The position numbers and the translations under genes are program-made. Below the pieces are notes generated by a model. That model saw only the letters and a program-made list of their open reading frames with translations, was not told the DNA's origin and did no database searches. A stretch of 64,000 nt of DNA from Tigriopus japonicus (Eukaryota > Arthropoda > Copepoda > Harpacticoida > Harpacticidae). Of the stretch, positions 33,367 to 44,286 are shown one piece after another. Every line of letters begins with the position of its first letter. Positions within the stretch are counted from its first letter, which is position 1. The stretch lies in contig CM021312.1 of NCBI GenBank assembly GCA_010645155.1, positions 1,123,566 through 1,187,565 of the forward strand, in the 5' to 3' direction.

Positions 33367-35370
33367 TCAAAAATGCTTTATCATTGTGGAAGTATTCTTT
33401 TTCCCCTTAATGAGCTCGCCTCGCAAGAAGGAAATCTCGCCCTCAAGTGCGTCAATGTGCTTGCTTTGGAGACGCAATTTACGCGCCAAATGCAATTGAA
33501 GTCGAAGGGCAGAATCCTTTTCCAAAGCATTTTCCGCATCCTTGTCCATGTCCATCTCGTCGTCTTCGTCGTGAAAGTACTTCAGGTACGATCGAAATCG
33601 AGTGTTGTTTCTCTCGAACCCAAAACAAACCAAACTGATGAAGGCTCCCAATCCCAGGATTAGAAGAGCGGTGAAGCAGTTATCCAACCCCAAAGCCGCA
33701 CTCGTCTCACTACAAACTGGTTGCTCATCAGTGACATAACGCCGAATGATTTGATCCAAACCTCCGCTTTCCTTCATGACTCTCAAGTAGTAATTGAATA
33801 CTGGGAAGTAGGGCGAGTTCTTGGCGAAGGCGTACGAAAACGCTTTAGACTCATAGGCTTTAGGGATGTCCACAATTTGACAAGTTTTGTAAGCTTGGAA
33901 AGTCTTGATTGAGTAGTAGTTGTCGAAAAGGGTGTACATTCTGTCGCTTATGATGAGCTCGACTAGAGATTCCTTATCGGTTGGGAAGGTATTCAAACTC
34001 GGTTCGATTCTCTCGGTCCAAGCTGTCCGCCACAAAGAATCTGGTGACAGTCGAAAGGTGTCGGCAAATGATGTCCCAGGCAAGAGAGCTATCTTGAGAT
34101 TGGTATCTTGCATCAAGTTCAAAAGGTTATTGAACGGCAATGCTTTGGTCTTGACAGCCAAGAAGGAGATCAACATGGCCTCCCAATGCCAATAAATGAG
34201 ACTTCCGGCCAGACTGACCACAAGGAACATGAATTTGGGCACATAGGTTCTTGGAACACTCGACCATGGCTTGGCAAACGTCAACGTCATGGCGATAAAT
34301 GCAAACGAGCGATAGAGTTTGAACTGGGCCCTTTCGGGATCATTTTTAACCACCACACTGGTCCAAAGCAAAAATGGAACCGACAAGGAAAAAATGCCTA
34401 GAACGGCCCAAACTGAATCTGCCAGGGGATCCGTGTATGCGGTCCAATTCACCCTATCTCTAGGTTTGGGAACAAAGAACCGGTGATGCATTTCAGTGAT
34501 GGGGAAAGCAAAATCAACTACCCCACTACGTTCCTTTGTAACGGTGAAGGACGAGGGGGCTAAGTCAATTTCTTGGCGTTGTAATTGTCCAAGCATGCCA
34601 TTGTAATTTCCCTTGGAATCACTAGTGCCCCAAGTTCGATCTGGAGGCTGGACAAATTCGTAGGTGAAATTGAGGATATCTCTCAGAACGAAAAACACAT
34701 CTGCGTACATCCCCGAGATTGTGCAGTTGCTCAAACTTGCGTTGTGGCAATAAAGGTCCAAATACGGCCTGGAGGGCAAAGCAGCGATTTTAATTTTGAG
34801 TCCACCCAGATTGGAACGTCGCTCCCATTTGGAATCTAGAGGCAACTGAGATAGTAGGAAGTTTTTCCATTGACTATATAGACCAATTATAAGTGTATCG
34901 TCGATAGTGTAGATCTCATAAACAGTAAATCCTCCTCCGTTCGGCACAGCTACAAATATATTCGAGTCCAATCGCAAGGGAGTGTTGCCAATCAGTTGTT
35001 CTATGTTGTTCAATTCTTCAGGTTCATTCATCAAAATCAAAACGGAATTCTTAGGAGGTATCTGTTCCACTGTACACATGTTATCGAAGCCCACTTTGAA
35101 ATGGAGATACGTGGCTTCCGATGAATTAGAAAGTGACTCAGATTCGAAAGGCTCGAATGTTTGACTGGCTGACACGAACTTTCGGAGGTGCTTGCGAATC
35201 GAAATGATCAAGTCTCGATGTTTCGGATCCATTTCCATTTGGATCGTTTCGATTTGGCGATGCTTGGCCAAACTGGAGATGAGTCCCGCCACTTGAATAG
35301 GTTCCATTCCATTCGAAACACTAAGATCGATCCATAAAAGTATGAGCACAATATTCCACGTACGTTCCAT
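33367..35370 (-). CDS. Ionotropic receptor (variant glutamate-receptor family)
   Basis: An intronless 667-residue frame starts at ATG 35370 with a signal peptide (residues 1-19) and ends at TGA. After an N-terminal region the ligand-binding S1 lobe includes GMYADVFFVLRDILNFTYEF (220-239) and PSSFTVTKERSGVVDFAFP (272-290), with R281 in the place of the usual ligand-binding arginine. TM1 is near 318-342, the pore/TM2 near 355-372, TM3 near 378-405 and TM4 near 573-596. The TM3 SYTANLAA motif of true glutamate receptors is replaced by WHWEAMLISFLA, which points to the IR subfamily of arthropod chemosensory channels. A charged cytoplasmic tail with a helical segment follows TM4. Such receptors act in the dendrite membrane of sensory neurons as cation channels; the ligand cannot be inferred. 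Divergently arranged with the CEP350-like gene. Confidence 0.88.
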   Translation of the reverse strand: MERTWNIVLILLWIDLSVSNGMEPIQVAGLISSLAKHRQIETIQMEMDPKHRDLIISIRKHLRKFVSASQTFEPFESESLSNSSEATYLHFKVGFDNMCTVEQIPPKNSVLILMNEPEELNNIEQLIGNTPLRLDSNIFVAVPNGGGFTVYEIYTIDDTLIIGLYSQWKNFLLSQLPLDSKWERRSNLGGLKIKIAALPSRPYLDLYCHNASLSNCTISGMYADVFFVLRDILNFTYEFVQPPDRTWGTSDSKGNYNGMLGQLQRQEIDLAPSSFTVTKERSGVVDFAFPITEMHHRFFVPKPRDRVNWTAYTDPLADSVWAVLGIFSLSVPFLLWTSVVVKNDPERAQFKLYRSFAFIAMTLTFAKPWSSVPRTYVPKFMFLVVSLAGSLIYWHWEAMLISFLAVKTKALPFNNLLNLMQDTNLKIALLPGTSFADTFRLSPDSLWRTAWTERIEPSLNTFPTDKESLVELIISDRMYTLFDNYYSIKTFQAYKTCQIVDIPKAYESKAFSYAFAKNSPYFPVFNYYLRVMKESGGLDQIIRRYVTDEQPVCSETSAALGLDNCFTALLILGLGAFISLVCFGFERNNTRFRSYLKYFHDEDDEMDMDKDAENALEKDSALRLQLHLARKLRLQSKHIDALEGEISFLRGELIKGKKNTSTMIKHF

Positions 35371-35990
35371 AGCCCAATGTTGGAGGGATTAACTGGGAAC
35401 TGAAGGAATCATTCTATCGTTGTCAAGACTCGTAGTTTCAAATTTGGTGTTCTATGGTTCATCAAAGAGAATGAACTAAAAGTAGAGGAATCGCTTCTAA
35501 TGTATTGAGTCCATTAGTACTGGCATAGACCACTGAATTCCAGTCCTCTATGGTACTGGACTAAAAAGTGACATTAGAGCGTGGTACTTACCTGCCTAAT
35601 TCCTCAATTGTGCTGTTTGATAAAAGAGGTCTGGCTTCTTTATGCAGGATTGTCAATATTTCCGTGCTGATTGCCTTAACAAGACAAATCATCATCGATA
35701 AAAGGATACACATTTGTCCATGAAAAGGAGTTGGGTAAGGCCTGCTTAGTGAATATAATAGTAATAATATTGGTTATATCTATTTTCCCCGTTTTGAGTC
35801 CGTATTCCCACCCAAGAACTTGAAAATGTGGCTACTGAAATTGAAATCATGATTGATGGTGTCCAGTTGAAGTCCGAGCTGCATTTTCCTTATTGTCTTA
35901 ATTTCAAGCCCATTTGTAAAACATGACCCGTTGGATTAAGAATACAAGATTCAGTCAATTTTTTTCCAGATTCTTTTTGTTGAGGTAATC
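35371..35990. promoter_or_regulatory. Shared upstream region of divergent receptor and CEP350 genes
   Basis: These 620 bases lie between the start codons of two genes transcribed away from each other, so promoters for both should be here. No strong TATA pair was identified. This is inference from gene arrangement. Confidence 0.4.
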
Positions 35991-38134
35991 ATGGCTCACA
36001 CGCATTCGTCTAGGCCTCGACGAGTCAAAAACGAGACCATCTTTTCAATGGAGATTCCCATGGAGTTGATGAATCCACGCCCGAAACCCGACACTTGTTC
36101 GGCCACTGACATCTCAAGGTTTCGGACCGTTGACGTCGACATTCCAAAAGGTCCCAAACCCATTTACCCAAATCAAGACGAGTACCTTCAACGTCATTCG
36201 AATGCTACCTTTTGCCATGACAAATTGACCAAAGAATCTGCCAAAGTACCTTCACGCTTTCCGATGCCCACTATATCCCTAGGTTGGTTTGAACGTTATA
36301 TATTATGTAGAAGCTTGAACTTCGAGCTTACATGACAAGTGGCTTGCTTTTTGCAGAAACTAGGAAATTGCTGCAAGAAGTGGAAAATCTCAAAATGAGG
36401 CAACAGCCTCTCTTTGGTGAGTGTTTGATTACTTGTTGTCCTGAAGTATTCCTTTCTATTCATTAAAGATAATTTATCTTATAATTTAGACATTCTAACG
36501 GTCGGTCTCATTTTCCAGACGACGACTCGAGTCTTGAGTGGAGAAAAATTGACGAAAAATCCACTTCCACTTCTGCCGCAACCTCTACAAATTATCGCTC
36601 GTCTAGAGGCCAGAAAGAAAATGTGGATTCGACCTCGTACGACCTCACATCTTTGCGATCGAATGACACTATCACATCCAAATCAAGAACCACTACTACT
36701 GCTACTACAACAACAACAACAGAAACCACCGAGGATAGGAGCACAGCAACAGTTACACCAACAACCTCCACTTCAGTTTCTTCCTCGAGAAATCGTCATC
36801 CACGCAAACGAAAGGTCGTGGATTATTCCGGACCATCCAGTACATCCACCACCTATGAAACCACCGCCTCAAAGTACGGGACTTCAACTTCCGAGACATT
36901 GAAAACCGACTCCGAATCGAAGAAGACTCCACTTCGTGAAGACGAACGCAATGGTTCTTCAAAAGCCAAGTCTCCAAAACTGGAACTGCAAGACATGGCC
37001 GTTCAAACTGACGAATGTGAAATCACCCGACGCTCTCGACCACGAATTCGCTTTCGTCGTAGCAGTCCATCAGGTTGGATATCAATGAATGTTTCCTGCA
37101 AATTCCAAATAATTTGCACTAAACTAATATAAGGATTTTTGGGATAATTTTAGACGGGCGGGGCCTTCGAACCAAGTCCGAAAGCTCCTTATCGGGCATC
37201 GGCCTTAACAAGACTTTTCCATCGCAAAACCATCTGCGGTCGAAATCTGAAGACTCATCTTTTGATTGGAAAGGTGAGCAATAATCTGCGCGAGTTGATG
37301 CACTGAACCAATTATGTAGACTTGCATTTACGAGTCCCCCACTTTCGAGGTACTTAAGTGTAATCACAGATGTCGACTTCCATTTCAGAACATCGACAAC
37401 AATTACGAGAGAAGAGAGAACATGAAAAACCTTGGAGAAACAACATGATGAGGATAAATAAGAAAACCAAGAAAGATGATGGCGCCGACAAGAAACAAGT
37501 AAAGCAAAACGCCACCATCTCCCCATCGACAGAGACCCCCAAGGAACCATCATCTCACTTGCTTGGATCCAATGAACATGCGGTCTTGTCAAATATCAGC
37601 GTTGGTATTGCAAAAACCGAGGAGCGGCCAAAAGCTTTAAATTTGGCACACAAGGTGCACAAACCAAGCCCCTTGGATGCGAGTGTTTCTGACACGAACC
37701 CCCAAAAAATCTGCCCCAAGAACGAGCTTAAGAGCGATGAAAAAGACACGAAAGAGCCAGATCCTGCCATCCAGAAACCGTGGAGGTGTAACATGAAAGT
37801 TGTGTCAACGAAGAACTCTGCCGACGAGAAAAATGGTACTGACAGCGTCCGATTGTTTGACGAGAGTAGTAGATGGAAAGTGTAGTTCAGTCAGTGTGTT
37901 TGGTTACTATTATTTTTCACTTAGGAACGAAGGCGTCGATGGGCGCGACCGAGGAGAGGAGGAAATTGTGGGAGTCCAATCCCGAGGTCCAGAAATACAT
38001 CTTGGAGAAGCGTCAGAAGGCCAAACTCGAGGAACAGAAACGTGATCAGGAGATGGCACAACGAGATGAGTCCATCAAGAAGAGACTTATGGCTTTGGAA
38101 ATGAAGCGAAGAGAGGATTATGTGAGGAAAATAC

Positions 38135-38218
<84 letters not shown>

Positions 38219-41200
38219 GTTTATTCGTGTGAGCGGATCTGAACAAAGCGCGAGCTCTCACTCATTTCATCATTATCATACATGATTGGTTTTTGCTTTT
38301 AGAAGAAGAAGACCCTGCTCGCCAAGGAATCACAAGGCATACCTCATCTATCACAATCCAAAGAGCTAAATGCTAAGAAGCCTGAGGAGGTCCTTCTTCA
38401 ACGTGATCTCTCCTCGAAAGAGCCTTCCGGGAAAATCGAGGACGAATGCGCTGTTGACAATTCGAAAAAAGGCCAAGAGCGAGATGCTTTGGATTGGAAA
38501 AAGACATTAGAGGAACTCACGATTGAGATGCGACAAAAGAAGGCTCTACTCATGGAAAGTGTTCAGAAAAAAGCGTGCAAAGAGCAGAATGGATGTGAAC
38601 ATAAAAAGCCAGAAAAGGCCGAGCGAAACAAAGATCCCAGCCTTTCGAAGCAAAACGCGAGACATGACAGTCACAGTCAGGACCCAAATTTACCCGAGCG
38701 AGATCCCAATTTGACTGCGCAAGATAAATCTCAGAAATTGAAACTCACCGTGAGCGAAATGTTTGAACGGCATCAACGCGATCTCGAGGCCATTAAGAAT
38801 GCCAACCTTGGAATCGAATTACCCGAACCATCCGAGTTGTTCTCTAGATTCAAAGCGAGTCGTCAAAAACCTGACGAAAAGCATGAACCTCCAGTTGAAG
38901 CTAAAATTCGTATGATGGCATCGGCGGAGTCAACTTCGGAGAGTGATCCGCATTTGGCTGCAGTGCCCAAAGATCCTTTCAATTTCTTGTCAAGTGTGAG
39001 GCGAAAAGAACCCTTGGTAAAGCTAGAATCGCAGAATGGGAGCAACGAAAAACCAGCAAAACCTGTCGATACTCCAGTCACTTCGTCCTCTCGACGCAAG
39101 ACTTTCAGAGATGCGGAGCCTCACATCCGAAAACCTCCCAAAGATGACGATATTCCGTCGATCACGCTATCGGAAGGGCCTCTTTCGACATCAATGAGTA
39201 GCCTAGGGGATAACCATGATAGACAGATAATATTGGCAGACCACCAACAAATGAACCCGTGTCAATCTCCAAGTGTCATTCACCTTCCTGCCAACCCATT
39301 ACCTAATATTGGAACAACTTCCATACCAAATCAAGCCATGTCGACCTCATGCGAGCAAATATCGCAAACGAAGAAGAAGCCAGATAAAATACGCGGGTCT
39401 CATTCCACTTCTCAATCTCACATGGTAAGTCAGAGTCGAAGAAAAAGTATTTCCCAGAATCGTACTTTGACGCTCGGCGGCTATTGCAAAGAACTTCTAA
39501 TTGCAATGTGCTCATGGGCATTCCAGAAACTGATGCAGGTCTCCCTTTTTTGCCACCGGGAAGATTGGCCCATTATTCTGTAGGATATATGAGGGTCAGA
39601 CAAAGATTTGGCAGACAGACCATCAATAAAGATTTGCGAGCTTTATTTGATGGCTTGCATTTTAGAGGCCCCAGCCTCCATTTTCAGAAACTCGTTTTGT
39701 ATCTCGTCATGCTGGTCAGCGATATTGGCAAAGTTTTCTTGCCAATATTTGACGTAAAATTGGTATCTTATCAGCGTTATGCAATTTCAAATATTCCTTA
39801 GAATGTATCGGATGCGCTGAAACTTCGATTTCGAGTCGAAATGGACCACTTGGAATCGATGAGCGAGGTGGATCGACAACTGACTCAGTTACAGCAAATC
39901 AAGGACATTTCCAGTCAAAAAGTTAAATCTGCCGATTTGGCCTCGTATCTTCAGGTAAAAAAAAAGACACAATGATTGAACATTCGCCACGACGGCTGAA
40001 TCTTGGAAGAAGTCGCTTCAACAGCATGTTTTTCTTTTGTTTTACGCTCTTTATAGTCTTGACATAAATTATTCCTTCCTTTTCATCTGGCCTTTTTGAT
40101 TTTAGTCTCTGCAACGAGAGGCCAAGAAATCTGGCGATGACGTCAAGCGCTCGGAATCTCGTGCTGAATTTGAGGCCAGACTTCGGTCTGAATTTCGGGC
40201 AATTTTGGACAAAAAGATGTACAAATTGGTGGAGAAGCAAGCTGAAGCTGCCACTCTTACCGCCAATGCTGCCGAACAATTAGCACGGCTTCAAATTGGA
40301 AAGGACCCGACACGGGAACCCAAATCCAGAACCGAAATCAAATCCACTCATTCAAAATCCACCACCGCATCTTCATCCTCTTCGGTGGCCTCCAACGCCA
40401 CGTCTGTATCCAACCAACCGAAACATACGATTAGTCCACGATTGAAAACCATGATGAGCCATTCTAGTACAAAAATCTCGGAAGTTTTGAGCGCGATCGA
40501 AGAGACCGAAAAATCGAGTGGAAAGATTCCTAGAACCATATCGGAGGCCTTGGGTCATCTCTCTTCGGCTGATGAGGTTAGTTCCAGTAGGCATAACATC
40601 ACTGAGGCCATTTCTAAAGAGCTGTCCGAGTACTCGAGCAAATTTGAGGAAGAGTCCACGGCATCCACAACCACTGCAACAAAGGAGGAAAATAAATCCT
40701 CCACCAGAAGTACATCTCGGTCCTTGCGATCCAAGATGAATGCAAAGAAAGGCACAGACCCAGACTCGAGTGAGTCCACTCAATTGTTTCTACCGTCCAA
40801 GATGAAAAGCCTGGCTCAATTGGTGATCTCCGAAGAAGAGGACGACTCTTTCCACGCTCTTACCCGAAGAATTGAAAGACAACAATTGGAGGAAGAATCG
40901 CTGAGAAGTCACCAGCAATATCAGATTCTCAAGAGAAAAGAGTTCGATTTGGTGGAAAAAGCAAAGTCTGAGTTGCTCATTCTGAAAGACGAACGTCGGA
41001 AGGTGAAAAATGATGCCGACAAGGTGAACTCGCTCAAACGACGAGAACGAGCCATTTTGCTAGACTTGGACAAGAAACGGAAAGAGATTCATCGCTTGAA
41101 GAAAGCCATCAAATTGGGGGACAAGGAGCGCAAAGTCATCTTGAAACAACACAAAATGCTCTTTAAGCTCTCTTCCTCCACCCCGACGTCAAAATCCAAG

Positions 41201-44160
41201 AGCTCAAGCAATAAAACCTCTAATCCTGAAGACAACGATTCGCTAGTCACAGATTCCGAATCCCAATCCAAGCCGCAGGATCCTCCCAAACCAAAGTCCG
41301 ATGGGTCTTTTTTAGAAACTAGTGCCCAATCCTCATCCGTTGCCGAGGAACAAAATTCCACGGCAGAATCATCCTCAGATTCTTCTTCTCATCAATCTCA
41401 AACCCGACATGGAAATAATCCCGAGCGCCGACGATCCTCTGTTCCACAAACACCTTCAAGCCCGTCCAAAATGGATTCACTGAAGAAAAGTTTCGGATCC
41501 CTCAAAACACCCTTGAGTCCGAAATTGAGTCAAACTCGCCGACGACATTCCAGTGCCGATTCCGACGAGTCCATGAGTCTATCCCAAGCCGACACGATTT
41601 CCGACCACAGTGATGTGGACATTCGGATCCAAACCTTGCAAGATGAACTCAAGCGACGAATGGCCACTGCCAGCAAATTAAAGCGCCAACAGAGGTTGAA
41701 GCAGAAGGAAAAACTTCGGATTCAAGAGACCGCTCTGAAGAAGCAAATCGAGCAATACGATAAACTCATTGAAGAAACCAGAGCGGACTTGCATGATGAG
41801 AGCACGAAAAAATCGAACACACCTCATGTTCCACCTCAAATCAAGACACCCAAACTGATAGCATCTCCGACTTTGACTTCGCCCACTGCGTCTCTGTCGA
41901 AAGCAGATTCGTTCGAGAGCTCCCCGCCCATTTCCTTGGGATCGGAAGAGCAATCCCAAGCCTTGAGCCAAACGTCGCCCTCACAACAAGATACCACCAT
42001 CATGACCTCTTCCAAAGCTACCAATCAGGTGGAAGAGGAAGAAAAGCAAGGCCAAAGGACATCATCATCTCCCGTTGGCTGTGACCATGATGTCTCTGTA
42101 GAAGACGTTCCTCATTCTCCTCAAGAAATTCCACCGATCCCAGACAAACAAGAAGAAGACCAATCCGAGTATTCGGATGATTTCACCTCATCGAATGCCA
42201 ATTCTGAGACCGAAATAGACGACGTACAAACAAAAACCCCACAAGATCAATCGCAAGAGAAACCTCCGACAAGTGTGGAAGAAGATGTGGAAGCCTCACA
42301 ATTGGATCTGATCACGGATCACATCCTGGAATTGCTAATTGCTGACGCTTGCGAATCGTTGGGACAAGTGAGAAAAACAAGCTCGCCTGAGGTCCAAATA
42401 GCCATCAAACCCCTCGATTCTGTGGCTCCCGCGGGTTCAAAACCCAGAATTCGACCTCAAGATCTCATGCTCACCACTTTTGATATCAGCTCGGAAAGTT
42501 CCGGCGATGGTAAGACTCATTTGTATTTTCCGCTTCAGGCTTGGCTTTCAACAGCAAGAGAGTAAGTGCCTGAATATTAAGAATTTTGTACAAAATAGTC
42601 TCTCTTTTGTGGCAATTACGTACAATTGGTAAGCAATTCTCGGAAACATATTTACAAATCACTTTGGAGATTGTCCAGCACTTTCCTGGGAAGTAAATCA
42701 TATTTGAAAGGATGAAACAAACGAACAAGAAGGAATTCAAAAATGACGAATCCCATATAAAGTATGGGATCCATTTAGCTTGCTTGCCTTTGACAGCGCT
42801 TTTGTTCCCGCAAATGTTGATCATCATTATTGAGTTTCCCCTGTATATACTAACCCAACGTCGTACTCGTTGGATTATTCTACGTTCCTGAATGGATCAA
42901 TAAGCTAATCAAATGTGGCAGGAATGCCCTCCCCCCTCTCTTTTTCTTTCGAACACGTTTCTTTCTTCTTCTCCGTTTCATTTTCACAGAAAATGTCGTA
43001 CGAATTGCACCCACTGTTGATACTGACCCTAAAAACACGGCTCAATCAGGTCACGAGGATGGACATGAGGGATTGGGCACTGATGGTTCACTGAACTTCA
43101 ACAATGAAATCAACACCAAGGGCGACGACTTCATCCACGACGAGGACACTGCGTTCCATGGTAATTTTATTGACGACGACTTTGGATTGACAAGTATTGC
43201 TCAAGAATCCGAAAAAATCCGACTCCAGCAGCTTAAAATAGAGGCCGAGGTACGTATCACCCATATCCAACCAAATTTGCAGCGTTGGGTGATTGTTGTA
43301 TTCCTATTATTGTGACCCATTTTTTCTTCATCAGTAATAACCTTGATTTCACTTGCTCACAGATTCAGAGAATTCAAGAAGAGAGTGCTCGAACGGCGGT
43401 TTTGGTGCCCGAAAAACCTCCTCCACCATACACACCTCCAGTTTCTGTCCCATCGTCAGATAGGGACAAACCAATCAAGCATCTTGTACCTGGAAAGAAA
43501 GATTACTTATCTAAGGGAAGTAAAACCTTTGTACCCAATACCCAAGAGGAACTCGCTCAAATCGGTCGAACCATAACTGAGGCCGTCTATAATTCTCGAA
43601 AAGGACGGCCTTTAGATCGGGATTCGCTCTTGCGCAACCTGTTGAATAATAAAAATAGCGTCTCCAATCGAGATGAGACCCCTCCATCTCCCAGCGAATC
43701 TCGTCGTGTGTTCCTCAACTTTCTGATTGATCTCGTTCAATCGATTGTCACCAATATCTACCAAGTGGAGAATGAATCGCAAAACCCCCCTTGGCTCCCA
43801 CCTAAGCCTCTTCATAAGGAACGGTTCAAAGCTCCCAAAGATTTGAGCTCGCTCTGGGATCGGGTTCAAAGTGAGATTTGGGTGCATTTCGGCTTTCAGA
43901 AACGAGCACAAAAAGAGAATCTAATCGTACGTTGGTCTCAAAAGCGACGAGACCGAGTGGATCACATTCTGGTTCGAGAACTCCACGCTGAAGAGGCCAC
44001 ATGGACGGATTACAATCAAGATGAGGCCATAGTCAAAGATCAGCTCTCGAGTGCTATTTGGACCATTTTAATCGAGGACACGGTCAAGAAAGTCTCGCAA
44101 GTTTACATCAACAATAACACGGTTACCGGTTATTCAACAACGACCACAGACTCTCGCTAA
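35991..44160 (+). CDS. CEP350: CEP350-like centrosomal protein
   Basis: Eleven exons on the plus strand: 35991-36282, 36357-36416, 36519-37073, 37154-37273, 37389-about 37865, 37925-38121, 38303-39424, 39802-39954, 40106-42509, 42990-43249 and 43363-44160 (TAA), giving about 2,145 residues. The identity rests on the C-terminus: KRRDRVDHILVRELHAEE followed by a QL...IW..LI.DTVKKVSQV block matches the end of vertebrate CEP350. The body is low complexity (Ser/Thr/Glu/Lys rich, with a threonine run in exon 3) with long coiled coils (residues encoded at 40890-41160 and 41610-41800). CEP350 sits at centrioles and anchors microtubules with FOP. No CAP-Gly domain is visible, and the protein is about 1,000 residues shorter than human CEP350. 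The exon 5 donor is uncertain: only a donor at 37866 gives the right phase. An optional exon within 39425-39801 cannot be excluded. Confidence 0.85.
38137..38218 (+). repeat. (TTAG)n microsatellite in a CEP350 intron
   Basis: About 20 uninterrupted TTAG units begin 15 bases after the 38121|38122 donor, within the 181-base intron. The unit lacks the fifth base of the arthropod telomere repeat TTAGG, so this is a simple repeat and not telomeric DNA. Confidence 0.95.
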
Positions 44161-44280
44161 TTTCCCCGAGCTAATCGCCCAGATCCGATGAGACGGAAAA
44201 CAATTTCGATCGTGAGGAAGAAACGAATGGAGAAGTTGGCTAACAGTTCGGAAACATACGAGCAAACACATTCGGTGGCT

Positions 44281-44286
44281 AATAAA
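44281..44286 (+). terminator. Polyadenylation signal of the CEP350-like gene
   Basis: AATAAA lies 121 bases after the TAA stop at 44160, a normal position for the cleavage and polyadenylation signal. Confidence 0.55.

Noticed and set aside
36534..36902. Proline/glutamine-rich 122-codon frame
   Set aside because: It is a frame shadow of CEP350 exon 3, whose threonine run reads as Gln/Pro in the other frame.
38137..38218. Telomere-like repeat
   Set aside because: The unit is TTAG, not TTAGG; it is short and lies within an intron.
39484..39801. Possible extra exon in the CEP350 intron (frame containing GLPFLPPGRLAHYSVG)
   Set aside because: Exons at 38303-39424 and 39802-39954 both meet in phase 0 with consensus sites. 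No acceptor/donor pair was found that inserts this frame in phase.
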